From Isoetes taiwanensis (Eukaryota > Streptophyta > Lycopodiopsida > Isoetales > Isoetaceae): a DNA stretch of 64,000 nt. This document shows, in pieces, positions 11,752-23,892 of this stretch (positions within the stretch are counted from its first letter, which is position 1; each line of letters opens with the position of its first letter). The DNA is taken from assembly GCA_021234155.1 (NCBI GenBank), contig JAJEKV010000191.1:112842-176841 (forward strand), written 5' to 3'. The notes beneath the pieces are model-generated. The model worked only from the letters and a program-made list of their open reading frames with translations. It had not been told where the DNA came from and made no database searches. Made by a program: the position numbers and the translations under genes.

Positions 11752-12932
11752 TGATATGAGTCTGTACGAGGGGAGTGGTCCGCAGCGGCGGGGGTTATGT
11801 CACGGCATGGCAAAAGGAAATATAGCCAAAGGGTATGCAAATATTTCTAGTTGTTGCCTAGTGTTATATAGGGCAAGGGGCATTATTATTAGAAAGGGGT
11901 CATGAACCATTGGTTTGAGAATAATAAAGCCCCATTGACTTTTAATGGGCTAAGGGTGCTCGAATTTATAAAGAAGGCATGGCGAATATTATGGGGAAAG
12001 AGCCAAGATTCTAAAGATGAAGTTCCTTATTATTAAAAGGTGGACGTTCAATTAAGGAGGGTCTATCTTAGGATAACTTTATAAAGAGGTGGGCCTTTAT
12101 TTGAGAAAGGAAACGTGAGCACATATAGGAAAGGGGCTATTGGCTACAAGATATTAAATCTTACCTTTATTATGCATATTTTAATGCCAGCGGCCTTTTA
12201 AGAGCTTAATTTGGATTCGGCAAAGAGGCTTGATCTGTCGAGGAAGGGAGGAAGGCCGGACCCTGTCCTGAGAACACCGCAGGATGGGCGACACAGGTCT
12301 TGAGCGGCTGATTCATGGAATGGCCCGAGGCCCGGAGGGATTACGTGGGCAGCAATCCGAGCGCCCTATTTCACCGAGATGAAGCGATAAATCATGCACA
12401 AGGCGGGACCCATAAGCTCACGGAAGCCGACCTTGGCGACCGAGTGATTATATGCAGGTCGAGTGCCTTTCCAGTTAGGTGGGAGATTCCTATATGGGAT
12501 CGATTCTACATGTTAGCGGTCTGACCAGCATTTCTTTGCATCCGGAGCACATCCGGGACTAGTGAAGGGGAGCACCGCGACCCGAGGATCGGATAAATTG
12601 GCCCGCTTCGATTATGGGAAAATCCGCCGAGTAAGTCGCGGGGCCGGTTTCTTTCTTCATGTGAAGGGAGAAGAGGAAGTATTCTCATAAAGCGGATACA
12701 CAGGATATTAGTCTTTACTCGAGGGCTACGGCGGGATGGCCTGTGGTCAGATGTTTTGTGATTGCCAATGCTTCGCGAAACCACAATGGACCCGGTTGGG
12801 TAGTTAAGCGTTGCTCATCGATGTATTTGTTTACAGCAGTATATATGATCAATTTCACAGGTCTTGTTCTTCAAGTTGGATCTTGTTCTTCATATAAAAT
12901 CTTTGTTGTTGATGTAGTTGATTCCGTAAACA
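11752..12932 (+). repeat. Left LTR
   Basis: Shares with 14173-15320 an ordered series of identical blocks, including 'ggagtggtccgc', 'gttgcctagtgttatata', 'aataaagccccattga' and 'tcttcatgtgaag'. Differences are mostly small indels, as in the neighbouring array. Confidence 0.8.
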
Positions 12933-14172
12933 ATGTGAGTTAAATTTTGCATCAAGAGTAGTATCGGGCGTGGTTGCGAATCATACGGAATCTAGGCTAT
13001 GGAACATCGAGAGTGACACCGCAGGAATCTTACAAGTTTGTCTTTTACCAAGTCTCGCGATTAAGGTTGGACCGTTAAAAGTGTGTTGGGGTCGTTAAAA
13101 GTGTGTGTTGGGGTCAAGCAGTATATGAGTGAAGCCCAGCGGAATCCGCTGGAGCGTGGAGTCAAAAACAGGGAGGATCGACAATTCTTGTTGCAAGTGA
13201 AGTTGGAGCAATAGTAAGCGAGAAAAAAAAAAGCGCGCGGTGCTCATCATGGAGAATGCTTTCGAAGGCGCTATAGGAATTTGGAATGAGTTGTCATGGA
13301 ACAAATAGCTTGTCATGGAACAAAAGAAACCAACTATTTGCAAGGCTCTTGAGCTTTGCTTTATCATAATAATAAGAGCTACCACGCCATAACCTCTTTA
13401 CCATCCTCACAAGTTCACGGTTGGTCATTTGAGCACAGTATGGGGATTCAACATCCTAAGCTGAGTATGGAGGCCCCGCAAAACATCTGCTTAAGATTGC
13501 TTGAGGGTTAGATTTGTGGTGATGCAGCGAGGAGAGTGATATTTGGCCGGGTGGGGGTCATTTAGATAAATATTGGAAGCTTGAGAGTCATCTATATTAA
13601 CGACTATTATTTGCGGATTTAGCAGTGTTAAGTGTTGGGGAAGGACTTCTGGGACAAAAATTTTATCAAGGATATTGACACAAAATGCGGATGTGGAATC
13701 TCAAAACATTTCCTATCGACGAGACTCGCTAGGTAAAGTTCATAAGTTGATTTTTCTTTATCACGGAATAAAAGAGTAAAATTTTATTTCTTGTGTATAT
13801 CCATGGTGGATTTTGAGTATGCATGGAGATATTGTATACGTGGAGATACAATTAAGTAGTCTGCATGAGGAGGTATGAAAAGATAAAAGCGTGCAGCGGA
13901 GGGTACAAAAAGGATATAATAAAATTACTATGGAAATGTAGCGGATATCCATAAATCTTTTAAAGTTTTAGGGGATTTAAAAGATAGGGATAAGTGGAGG
14001 TTCCAATGGGTATAAGATCTTGGCCAATCCTGATAACTTATATAACCATTCTTGAGTTTCGCGAGTCACGAGGAACTCTTAGGTGTCACAATCGTCTTGA
14101 GAAGGATGAAAGCCCAAATTAGGGTGTACTTTCGGACTGATCGGGGGCGATCTTTTTTAAGAAGGGATAGAT
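12933..14172 (+). other. Internal region of the LTR element, no coding recognised
   Basis: About 1.24 kb. It contains a short tandem duplication around 13072-13115 (gttaaaagtgtgttggggtc twice). No protease, integrase, RT or RNase H motif is visible in any frame. It may be a gag remnant, but I cannot support that. Confidence 0.5.
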
Positions 14173-15320
14173 TGATATAGTCACGGCCGCGGGGGAGTGG
14201 TCCGCGGCAGGGGTTATCGCGGCATGGCAAAATATAGCAAAGTTATACAAATCGTACAAGTTGTTGCCTAGTGTTATATAGGTGAGGGCATTATTATTAG
14301 AAAAGGGGTCATGTGAACCATTGGTTTTGAGAATAATAAAGCCCCATTGACTTTAATGGGCTAAAGGTGCTTTCGAATTTATAAGAAGGCATCAGATATT
14401 ACATAGGGAAAAAGAACCAAGATTCTAAAGATGAAGTTCCCTTATTAAAAGGTGGACGTTCAATTAAAGGAGGTCTATCTTAGGATAACTTTATAAAGAG
14501 GTGGGCCTTTATTTGAAAAGAGGGGAAACGGCTGAGCACATATAGAAGGGCTATTATTACAAGATATTAAATCCTTACCTTTATTATGCATGTTTATTAT
14601 GCATGGCCTTTTAGAGGCTTGGTGGTTCAGCAAAGAGGCGATCTGTCGGAAGGAGGAGGCGGACCTATTCTGAGAACACCTGGATGGGGCTGACTGGGTC
14701 TTGAGCAATGATTCATGGGCCGAAGCGAGGTTAGGTAAGGCAGCAATCCGGCGCCCTATTTCACCGAGATGAAGCGATAAATCATGCAAAGGGCAGACCC
14801 GCCAGCTCTCACGGAAGGCCCGGTATGGCCAGAGCCCGAGGTGATTATATCTGGTCGGGAAGCCACGCGCGCTTTCGAGATTGGTGATTCCTGCAGGATC
14901 GATTTCTACATGTTAGCGATGCGGACGGCCCATTTCTTTGCATCCGAGCATCGAGACTAGTGAAGAACACCGCCCGACCAGATCGGATGGAAATTGGCCC
15001 GCTTCGATTATCAGAAAATCCCTTGATAGAATCTTTGAGGCGGTTTCTTTCTTCATGTGAAGGGGAGAAGAGGAAGTATTCTCATAAGCGGATACAGGAT
15101 ATTAGTCTTTACTCCGGAGCCTCTGGCGGAGTAACCCGCAATGAGGTGAATGTTTGTGATTTGCCAATGCTTGCGAAACCATGGACCGGTTGGGTGGTTA
15201 AGCGTGCTCATCGATGTATTTGTTTGTGATATATACTGATGTTCTACGGGTCTTGTTCTTCCAAGTTGGATCTTGTTCTTCATATAAAATCTTTGTTCGT
15301 GGTTGATTTCCACGTAAACA
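14173..15320 (+). repeat. Right LTR
   Basis: The partner of the repeat at 11752-12932. It follows a purine-rich tract and ends just before the array resumes at 'ccttgccatggaggcgac'. Confidence 0.8.
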
Positions 15321-15608
15321 ATGATTAGGTATCATCCTTGCCATGGAGGCGACTAAAATAGAAAAACAAAGAAATGGCTGGCACGCCGCGGCCGTGGCAG
15401 TATGTCTAGGGCATAAAGCAACTAGGATGAAAATCTTTTAAAAGAATTATAGCGGTTTTTCTCATTTGGGCCCCATAGAGTTTGAGTGCCTTGAGACTTT
15501 TTTGCATACATCCCTCAAAGTTTAGAACATTTCTAATTATAGTTGTCCAAAGACATTCGAAGATGAACAACACTATCAAAGTATCTTTGAGAGCCGAGCA
15601 TTATTAAA

Positions 15609-15691
15609 GATTAAGCTTTGGCGAGTAGTTAAAGCGTGTACTGCTAAGTACATAGGGTTTCACGGAGTTCAAATCTCGAGGGTAGGCGCCG
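15609..15691 (+). tRNA. tRNA-Ser(GCU), unit 8
   Basis: GCTTTGGCGAGTAGTTAAAGCG and ACTGCTAAGTACATAGGG are visible. The variable arm is shortened (gggtttcacgg). Confidence 0.55.
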
Positions 15692-15842
15692 AAGCGCTTG
15701 TTCAAGAGAATAAATCTTTTAGTTTAAACATTATTCTATATAGCGGGATATGGTGAAAGTCCATTAGATTCAATTCCCTTACAACCACACATTTTGGATA
15801 CATCTATAAGTAATGTAAGGTTTTGATGCTTGAAGTCATATA

Positions 15843-15927
15843 GGGGATGCTTAAGCTCGGATGGTAGGGGAGTGCTCGTTTTAGCATGCGAGTGTGGGAT
15901 GATGCGCGGCTACTCAACTATTTTCCT
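15843..15927 (+). tRNA. tRNA-Ala(AGC)-like, unit 8
   Basis: GGGGATGC...AGCTCGGATGGTAG, loop TTAGCAT, stem GCGAG. The T-arm is degraded (tgtgggatgatgcgcgg). Confidence 0.5.
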
Positions 15928-15951
15928 TCTCAGGAAGGCTTAAGTAGGAAA

Positions 15952-17827
15952 CTAGTAATGGTGCCAGTTCTTTGGGCAAATGTTAAGGAACATTTGTGGA
16001 TGGAAACCTATTCAGCCCAGGACTCATTTTTATACACATCTAATATAATAGGGGAAACCAAGTCCATCATTGCTAGGCTATAAAGAGGTTTTGTGCATTT
16101 GATAACCTTTTAACTGCTCTATCACCTCCTTTTTTCCTCATTTTTCTTACACACGCTTTCTTTTTTTCCCTTTTCTTATTTTCCATGCATTTACTTTTTC
16201 TCCTTCTTTCTCTTTTTTTTTACCCTCTTCTCCCTCCTCTTTTTCTTCCTTTTCTCCTTCTCAATTTTTCCCTTTCCCTTTTCCCTTTTTTTTTAGCGCC
16301 ATTTTCTCATGATTTTTTTTTTTCCCTTTTCCTTTTCCCATTCCTTTTGCTTTTCTTCTCTTCCCTTTTCTCATGCCTTTTTTGCATTCCTTTTCCCCAC
16401 CTTTTTTTTTTTTTTATGTTTTCTTCCTCTCCTCCGCCCCTCTTCTTCTTTATCTCATGTCTCTTTTTCCCATTTCCTTCTTTTTTTTTTTTTTCTCATG
16501 CTTACCTTTTTTTCCTTTTCCTTCCCCTTTCAGCCTCCTTTTCCTTTCCCATTCCTTTTTCATCATTTTTCCCCACCCTTTTCCATTTTCAGGTGCCCTT
16601 TTCCTCTTTCCAGCTTTTCCCCTTTCCTTTCTCTTTCCCTTTCCCTTTCCCTTTTCCCTTTCCCTTTTCTCTTTCCTTTTTTCCTTTTCCTTTTTCCCAT
16701 GTATTTTCCACCCTTTTTCCCTTTTTTTTTACTTTTTGCTTTTCTTAGCCTTTCCTTACCCTCTTCCTTTTCCACTGTCCACTATTTCCCCTTTTTTTTT
16801 TCTTTTTCTTTTCCCTTTCCTGCATGCTCTCTTTTTCCCTTTACCCTTTTCCTCACCCTTTCCCTCTTCGGTTTTTTCATTACCCTTTTTCCTTCCTACT
16901 TTCCATTTTCCCTCCTTATTCCTAGAGTGTTCTTTTTCTTTCCTTTCCCTTTTACGCTCCCATTTTCCTTTTCCTTTCCTTCTTTTTTCATCCTTTTCTC
17001 TTTTTTTCCATGCCTTTTCCGCTTTCCTTTCCACCTTTTTTTCCTTCTCTCTTTTCCTTTCCATTTTTCCACACACAGCACACCATTCCATTTTTCCACC
17101 TTTTTCACATGCCCTTTTTTCCTCCTTTTCCCACCCTCTTCCCGCCTTCCCTTTTCCTCTTTTTCCTATTCCATGTTTTCTGATTCTCTTTTTGCTTTTA
17201 CCGGCTTTTCCTTTTCCCTTTTTCCATCTCTTTTTTTCCTTTCTTTTTTCCATTCCCTCCCGCACCTTTTCCTCTTCTCGTGCCACTTTCTCCTTCCTCT
17301 CTCATTTCCCTCTCCTTTTCCTCATGCGCCCTTTTCACGCCTTGCCTCCTTTTTCCTTTTTTTCCTTTTTTCCTTCCCTTTCTATTTTCCATTACTTTTT
17401 CCCTCCTCCACCATTCTTATCTTCCTTTTCCATGCATCACCCTTTTTAGTCTTCACATTTTCCGTTGCCCTTTTTTCTTCCTTTTCCTCCACTTCCCTTT
17501 TCTTTTCCCGCCAATGCATCCTCACCCCTTTCCCCTTTTCCTTTTCGCCAGTATCTTTTCCTTCCTTTTTCTCCCTTTCTTTTTCTTTCCCTTTTTCGTG
17601 CTCTTTTCCCGGGCTGCTTTTCCTTCTCCGTCTCTTTCCCTTTTACACGTGCCTTTTTTGCCTCCGCTTTGCCTTTTCTGCTTGCAGGGCTTTCCCTTTC
17701 CTCTTAAGAGATCAGAGCATAGCCAATCATGGTGAGGTGGGAAGTTGTCACGATAAATCTCGGCCTTCAAATGCAATCGAGCGTCTCAACTATCTAAATT
17801 AGGGTTTGATGCAAGACATCGCTAAGA
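15952..17827 (-). mobile_element. Helitron type A, complete (about 1.9 kb)
   Basis: The left edge is the Helitron 3' end: CTAGTAATGGTGCC plus a weakened hairpin, then 'gggcaaatgtt' and 'ggaacatttgtggatggaaacc', as at 50537. The core from about 16110 to 17700 is almost pure C/T. The right edge holds 'ctaaattagggtttgat', 'caagacatcgctaaga', reading TC on the minus strand. Array sequence abuts both sides (taagtaggaa / gggtataagaattatg). No Rep/helicase coding is seen. Long Phe/Ser/Pro frames here reflect the lack of stop codons in C/T sequence. Confidence 0.75.
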
Positions 17828-18831
17828 GGGTATAAGAATTATGAATGAGCGTCGCTTATCTCGCCATAGATGGGGTATACATATGTGAGATCCATAAAAA
17901 TGGTATATAAGATTTAAAAATCAACCCCGATGTGAGTACGAGCTCGGTTCTAATTAAGTACCCAAAAATATAACATGCAAAGTGCTTGCTAAAAGAAAGA
18001 GTCGTAGAACATCTATAAATAGAAGATAAACTTCCAGTTGGACATATCTTCGCCATGAGCCTGAATTTGAAGCGATTTTAACTTCAGCGGAATGAAAATG
18101 CCAGCGGTTTTGTTTACGGATTAGGGGTGGCATTTTTTTGTGATTCATATATGTATGGGGAGCAATATCCAAAAGTATGAAAAGTCCACGCAGAGCGACA
18201 TCATAACCAAGCGGGGAATCCAATTCTAGAGAAAGTCATTATTTTTTTAAAGCTTTTGCTTTAGAAAACTCAACATTAGTCCTTAAACTGACCGCCCAAC
18301 CTTGTTGCTAAGAACAAATTCCCATCTTGTGATGGAGCACCTCTTAATTATTCAGAAGCGCTTCCCCTTTTCTTAAGCTCGTGGAAGTGACCATATTGCA
18401 CTTGGGCAAAAAGCTGAGGCTGCGAATTTAGGTGATTATTGCTCAGCTTTGTAAGTAGCTATTAATATCATAAATTTTTGGTATATTTCTTGCGGGGTTT
18501 TCTACGCGAAAGTGAAGGTAATGAATCATAGAGGTTATATAATACTTCCTTGCCATGGGCGGAGCTAAGAGTAGAAAAACAAAAGAAAAATGTTTATTTT
18601 CAGCGTAAGCTTCGAAGCATATCCTAGGAGCGCCAAGCAGCTAAGATGATGGAAAATCTTTGAAATTCTTGGATTTTCTCATTGGGCCCCATAGAGTTTT
18701 GGTACGCGGGGCTTTTGCGTATCTCAGGAAGTTTAAGAACATTTCACAATTATGGTTGTCCAAGACATTGAAGAGATGGTTTCTTACTTGCTATCAAAGT
18801 ATCTTTGAAGAGGCAGAACATTGTCCAAAAT

Positions 18832-18914
18832 TCGCGGCTTTGGCAGTGGTTAAAGTGGCGCTTTCTTAAGTGCATGGGGTTTCCCACGGAGTTCAAATCT
18901 CTCACCAGGCGGCG
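18832..18914 (+). tRNA. tRNA-Ser-like, unit 9, degraded
   Basis: TTCGCGGCTTTGGCAGTGGTTAAAG and the variable and T-arms are visible. The anticodon loop reads 'tttcttaagtgcatgg', so GCU is lost. Confidence 0.45.
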
Positions 18915-19065
18915 TAACCTTGTTCAAGAGAATAAATCTTTGGATTTCTTTGACTGGTATATATCCCAGCGGGATGGTGGGGGATCATTGATTCAATTCC
19001 TTCTGACCACACATTTTGGATACATCTATAAGTAATGCCGGGTTTTGATGCTTGAGTGCATTATA

Positions 19066-19133
19066 GGGGATGTAAGCTCGGATAATTGAGTAAGTTTAGC
19101 ATCACGAGGGAGGTATTGGGGATGATGCCCAAC
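19066..19133 (+). tRNA. tRNA-Ala(AGC)-like, unit 9, degraded
   Basis: GGGGATGTAAGCTCGGATAATTGAG, then a shortened anticodon stem with TTAGCAT, then a partial T-arm. Confidence 0.45.
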
Positions 19134-20283
19134 TATTTTTCCTTCTCCACGAGCTTAAGTAGGAAATGGGGTATAAATTGAGAATGGTCTTGCACCCTGG
19201 CCGCGGAAGTGAGCCATGCGTCCGTAGAAGTTTAAAAATCAACCGATGTGAGTGCAGGCTAGAGTTCTAGTGGTACTTTAAAAGAGGACATAACGTACAG
19301 TGGCACTTCAAGAATTTCAAAGTGGTAGGGAGCTGGCATCCAAAATGAGACAAGCTTGGGTTGCTTGTCCAGGGTACAGGCTGCCGATGTGATGCAGGCT
19401 GCGGTTCCTGAGTGAATTGCCCCAAAAGGAAATATAACATACAAGTGCTAAAAGAAGGCTAAGGAAGTCGTGGAGACATCTATAAATAGAGATAAACTTG
19501 ATTGGACATATCTTGCCGAAGCGCACCAGTGAATTTTTTGCGCTTACGCCGGAATAAATCACCGAGTTTTGTTTTACGGGTGGCGGCATTTTTTTGTAGA
19601 TTTAATATGTAGCTGAGGAGCAATGTCCCGAAATATGAAAAGTCCTACACTGAAGGGGCGAGAGAGCATCATAACCAGCGAGAATCTAATTCAGAGAGTC
19701 ATACATTTTCAAAGCTTTTTTGCTTTCGCTTTTCAACTATTCCCGTCCGCCCAAACTGGCCTTAGCGCTTGTTGCGCCAAACAAATTCCCACTCTTGTGA
19801 TGGAGCGCCTCTTAGTGTGGAAGAGCCTTCTTTCTTAAGCTGCATTGAGCCATATTATGAGCAGCCCGAGGCTGATTGGTGTGCTCAGCACAATGGCCCC
19901 TACTATTAATATCCTTATTTTGGTATATTTTATATGCGGGGATTTTCACAAAAGCGTGAAGGTAAGCCTTGAAGTCATTATTTTCCACCAGGGGTTATAT
20001 AATACCTTTCACTTACCCATGGAGGCTGACCTAAAATGAAAAACAAAAGAGAGAAAAAATGTTGCTGCTAGCCAAGTAAACGGTATGTCTAGGGCATAAA
20101 GCAACTAAGATGGAAAATGCTGCAAAAGAATTCTTGGATTTTTCATTGGGCCCCATAGAGTTTTGAGTGCCTTGAGGCTTTGCACGCCGCATCCCTCAAA
20201 GTTTAGAACATTTTCTAATTATGGTTGTCAAAGACATTGAGATGAACAACACTATCAAAGTATCTTTGAAGGCATTATTAAAG

Positions 20284-20375
20284 GTCGCTTTTAGTAGGAG
20301 TGGTTAAAGGCGTGTGCACCGCTAAGTACATGGGGTTTCCCCACGAGGAGTTCAAAATCTCTCACGGCTGGCCCG
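20284..20375 (+). tRNA. tRNA-Ser(GCU), unit 10
   Basis: GTCGCTTTTAGTAGGAGTGGTTAAAGGCGTGTGC, a CGCTAAGTACA loop and an intact TGGGGTTTCCCCA arm. Its downstream Ala partner is displaced by the Helitron at 20397-22540. Confidence 0.6.
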
Positions 20376-20396
20376 TAACCTTACATTCAAGAAGAA

Positions 20397-22540
20397 TCTT
20401 ATATTATAATGTTGTGTAATGGACGCACCCTAAATCCGGTTGATGGGGATTTGATTGACCAATGGTGGAGATGATGTATGCGTGTCTTCAACAAATTTCA
20501 TCTACTTGACTATGGCTTCAGTATAAGAAAAGGAAAAGAGGAAAGGAAAAGGGAAAAGGGAAGGGGGAAAAGGGGAAGGGGAAGGGGGAAAAGAAAAGGA
20601 AAAACGATGAAAGGAAAGGGAAAGGAAAAGAGGGAAGGGGAAAGGAAAAGGAAAAGCGATGAAGGAGAAAAGGGAAAAGGGGGAAGCAAAGAGAAAAGAA
20701 AAGGGAAGGGAAAAGGAAAAAAACGATGAAAGGGAAAAGGAAAAACTATATAAGAAGGGAAAGGAAAAGGAAAAGGGGAAGGGAAAAGGAAAAAAAAGAT
20801 AAGAAAGGGAAAAGGGAAAGGGAAAAGCGAGGAAAGGGAAAAGCGGAAAAGCGGAAAGAGGAAAAGGAAAAGGGAAAAGAAAAGGGGCCGGGAAAAGGAA
20901 AAACGATAGAAGAGGGAAAAGGAAAAGCGGAAAGGGGAAGGGGGAAAAGGAAAAATGATGAAAGGGGAAAAGGGGAAAAGGAAGAAAGGAAAAGGGGAAA
21001 GGAAAAGGAAAAAAGCGATGAAAGGGAAAAGGGAAAAGGAAAAGGGAAAAGAAAGGGAAAAGGAAAAGGAAAAAGGAGAAAAGAGGAAAAAGCGATGAAA
21101 GGAAAAAGGGAAAAGGAAAAGGAAGAGGGGAAGGAAAAGGAAAAACGATGAAAGGAAAAGGAAGAGGGAAGGAAAAGAGGAAAAACGATGAAAGGGAGGA
21201 AAATGGAAAGGAAAAGGAAGAGGAGAAGGGGAGAAAAAGGAAAAAGCAGAGTAAGAAAGGAAAAGGAAAAATGAAAAGGAATAAAAGGAAAAGGTAAGAG
21301 GAAAAAAGGAAAAGAGAAGGAGAAAAAGGAAGAAAATGGAAAGATAAAAAAGAAAATAGAAAAAGGAATAGAATAGGCGAGGGGGAGAAAGGGAGCGGAA
21401 AAAAGAGCTTACATGAGAGGAGGTAAATAAATAGAAAAGAGGAGAAAAAGGTAAAGGGAAAATAGAAAAAGCTTACACCAAAGTCTATGGGAAAGAAAAG
21501 TAAAAAGGAAAGAGAAAAGGGAAAAAGAGAACTTGGAAAGGAGCAAGAAAAAGAAAAAAAATGAAAGTGAAAAAAGGGGGAAAAGAGAAAGGGTGAAGAA
21601 GAAAAAGGAAAGAAACAAAAGAGCGCTCGAGAAAAAAGGAAGAGAGGAAAGGATGGAAAATGAGGGGAAAAAGGTGGGGGAATTAGAATAGACAAAGGGT
21701 AGGGAGCAAAGGGAATAGGAAAAGAGGAAGGAGAAAAGAGCCACGAGACAAAAGGGAAGAGGGGAAAGGGTGAGGGAAATAGAAGAAAGAAAGGGAAAAA
21801 GAGAGTATGGGAAAGGGGAAAAGAAAAAGAAACAAGAGAAAGGAGAAGTGGAAAGGAAAAGGGGGAGAAGAAGATGGGGAAAAGAAGGAAAAAGGGTACA
21901 TAAAAAGGTTGAAAAGGGAATGGAAAGAGGCATATAAGCGAAGAGAGCGGAGAAAAGGAAAATGTAAAAGGAAGGGGAAAAGAGAAAGGAAAGGGAAAAA
22001 GGAACATACATAGAAAGCAAGGAGTGGGGAAAGTATGAAAGGGGAATGATGGAAAGTTGAAAGAGGGAAAGGAAAGCGAGGAAAAAGGAGAAGGAGAAAG
22101 CAAAAGAGCATGAGGAAAAGAGGAGAGTGGAAAAGAGATGGGGGAAAAGAGCCTTGATCAAAGAGGAAGAGGTGGGGAAAGGAAGAAAAGGCACATGAAA
22201 GGTAAAATGAAAGAGAGATAGAAAAAAAATGCATAGAAAGCAGGGGAAAGAGAGGAAAAGGAAGAAAAAGAATAGTGGAAAAATGGGAAAAGGCGGGGGA
22301 AAGATAAAAGGAAGGAAAAAGCTGATAAAAAGAAAAAGAAAGAAAAAAGGGAAGAAAAGGCAAAGGGGAGGGAAACGGGGTTAGAAAAAAGAAGGAGAAT
22401 AAAAAGAAAAATTAAAAGGTTCCTACAATACAAATGCGGGACACCAACATTACAGTTCAACAAACCTTCGTATTTCCTAGGTCTGCAAGCATTACCCGGT
22501 TCAACTGTGCCCGGCTGCTTGTTGGGCACCGCGCCAATAG
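20397..22540 (+). mobile_element. Helitron type B, complete (2144 bp)
   Basis: The 5' end is TCTTATATTATAATGTT, preceded by A (20396). The 3' part carries blocks reverse-complementary to 63605-63740 ('caccaacatta', 'tttcctaggtctgcaa'), a weakened hairpin and a terminal ATAG, followed by T (22541). Removing it restores the array spacer 'aagaa^taaatctttag', a perfect A^T Helitron target. The body from about 20520 to 22410 is nearly pure A/G, with GATGAAAG repeated in the 5' part (20600-21210). Length matches the type B copies on the minus strand. Confidence 0.85.
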
Positions 22541-22668
22541 TAAATCTTTAGTTTCTTTGTTATTATATCTCAGCAGGATGGGTAAAGTCCATTCGATTCA
22601 ATTCCTTACAACCACACATTTTGGATACATCTATAAGTAATGTAGGATTTTGTTGATGCTTGAATTAT

Positions 22669-22744
22669 GGGGATGTAGCTCGGATATTTGAAATTGCTGC
22701 TTTATCTGCGAGGAGATATTGGGATGCGATGCCCAACTTCTCCA
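22669..22744 (+). tRNA. tRNA-Ala-like, unit 10, degraded
   Basis: GGGGATGTAGCTCGGAT and ATTGGGATGCGATGCCCAACTTCTCCA are good. The anticodon arm is scrambled (gctgctttatctgcgagg). Confidence 0.5.
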
Positions 22745-23807
22745 GCTATTTTTCCTTCTCCACGAGCTTAAGTAAGAGGGGGGGTAAAAATTATAGGATA
22801 GGAGGCGTCCTTATCACGCCATAGATGGGGTATACATATAGTCCATAAAAATGGGTATATAAGATTTAAGAAATCAACCGATGTGGTACGGGCTTTCGGT
22901 TCTAATTGAGTGCCCCAAAAATATAATAACATGCAAGTGCTTCAAAGAAGTCATTGGAGACATCTATAAAATAGAAGATAAGAAGCTTCCAGTTGGACAT
23001 ATCTTAGCAAAGCCGAGGGCTGGGGGCCAAGGCGATTTTACTTCCTTGGGGATAAAGTCACCATGATTTTGTTGCAGATTAGGCGGCATTTTGGCGATTT
23101 CGCTATGTATGAGGGGAGCGAAAGTAATCCAAAAGTATGAAAAGAAGTCACGGGGAAGGGGCGAGCTTTACATCCGCCAGCCATGAAATCTAATGAATTC
23201 TAGAGAAAGTCCTTATTTTTTCCAAGCTTTTGCTTTTAAGCTTTCAACTTATTCGGAGTCATAGAAACTGGCCTTAACCTTGTTGCCAAACAAATTCCAT
23301 CTTGTGATGGAGGCTGCCTCTTAATTATTAAAACCGCTAACTTTCTTAAGCTCGTGGAGAGCCATATTGCATAGACGTGAGGCTGATTAGGCGATTATTA
23401 GCTCAACACAGCCAAAGTGGCTATTCAAGCTTATCGCCATTTTTGGTACCATTTTGCGAGGTTGCTACAAAAGGCGTGAAGGTAATGATCATTATTTTCT
23501 AGAGGTTATATAATACTTCCTTGCCAATGGAGGCGACTAAAATAAGAAAAACAAAGAGAGAAAAATGTTCTTTTACTTACGGCCACGTAAAACTGAAGTA
23601 TATCTAACAGGCATGAAGCAACTAAGATGGAAAAATGCTTTGCAAAATTCTTGGATTTTTCATTGGGCCCCATAGAGTTTTTTTAGGGTGCTTGTAGGGG
23701 CTTTGCATACATCCCTCAAAGTTTAGAACATTTCTAATTATGGTTGTCAAAGACGTTGAAGATGAACAACACTATCAAAGTATCTTTGAAGGCGAGCATT
23801 ATTAAAG

Positions 23808-23892
23808 GTAAACTTTGGTAAGTGGTTAAAGTGTGCTGCCTTTCAAGTACATGGGGGTTTCCCCACGGAGTTCAAATCCTCCTCCGGTGGCG
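23808..23892 (+). tRNA. tRNA-Ser-like, unit 11
   Basis: ACTTTGGTAAGTGGTTAAAG, then a disturbed loop (gtgctgcctttcaagtac), an intact variable arm and a GGAGTTCAAATCC T-arm. Confidence 0.5.

Larger units (their letters stand above)
11752..15320 (+). mobile_element. Non-autonomous LTR retrotransposon inserted in the tRNA array
   Basis: Two direct repeats of about 1.15-1.18 kb (11752-12932 and 14173-15320) bracket about 1.24 kb. Both repeats start TGATAT and end ...GTAAACA. Just after the left repeat (about 12959-12970) 'agtatcgggcg' resembles the initiator-Met primer-binding site TGGTATCAGAGC. A purine-rich stretch (gaagggatag) precedes the right repeat. The array reads 'tataatacttc' before it and 'ccttgccatggaggcg' after it, so it interrupts one unit; a clean target duplication is not resolvable. 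The core has no recognisable gag or pol, so it would depend on another element. Confidence 0.75.
15321..15951 (+). repeat. tRNA array, block 2 (unit 8, first part)
   Basis: The array resumes at 'ccttgccatggaggcgactaaaatag', completing the unit broken by the LTR element. It carries one Ser and one Ala gene and is cut at 'cttaagtaggaaa' by a Helitron. Confidence 0.85.
17828..20396 (+). repeat. tRNA array, block 3 (units 9-10)
   Basis: It resumes at 'gggtataagaattatgaatgagcg' and ends inside the Ser-Ala spacer of unit 10 at 'ttcaagaagaa', where a Helitron is inserted. Around 19190-19390 the copy is rearranged: 'gaggctagagttc' and 'ccgatgtgatgcaggct' repeat and unrelated sequence is present. Confidence 0.85.

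Noticed and set aside
12315-12784. Possible coding or rRNA-like GC-rich stretch
   Set aside because: It is repeated in the second LTR (about 14715-15130), frames are not conserved between the LTRs, and no rRNA signature is seen.
16100-17700. Telomeric or simple-sequence satellite
   Set aside because: No TTTAGGG-type periodicity. The tracts have defined Helitron ends and shared internal block order.
16185-17802. Phe/Ser/Pro/Leu-rich open frames of 150-500 aa in the C/T tract
   Set aside because: All stop codons need a purine (A or G), so a C/T-only strand is automatically open in all frames. Composition follows the bases, with no domains, no conserved start and frames that differ between copies.
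20478-21151. Lys/Glu/Arg/Gly-rich frames in the A/G tract, like nuclear or chromatin proteins
   Set aside because: Low-complexity translation of A/G sequence in a Helitron body. Start codons come from the GATGAAAG motif.
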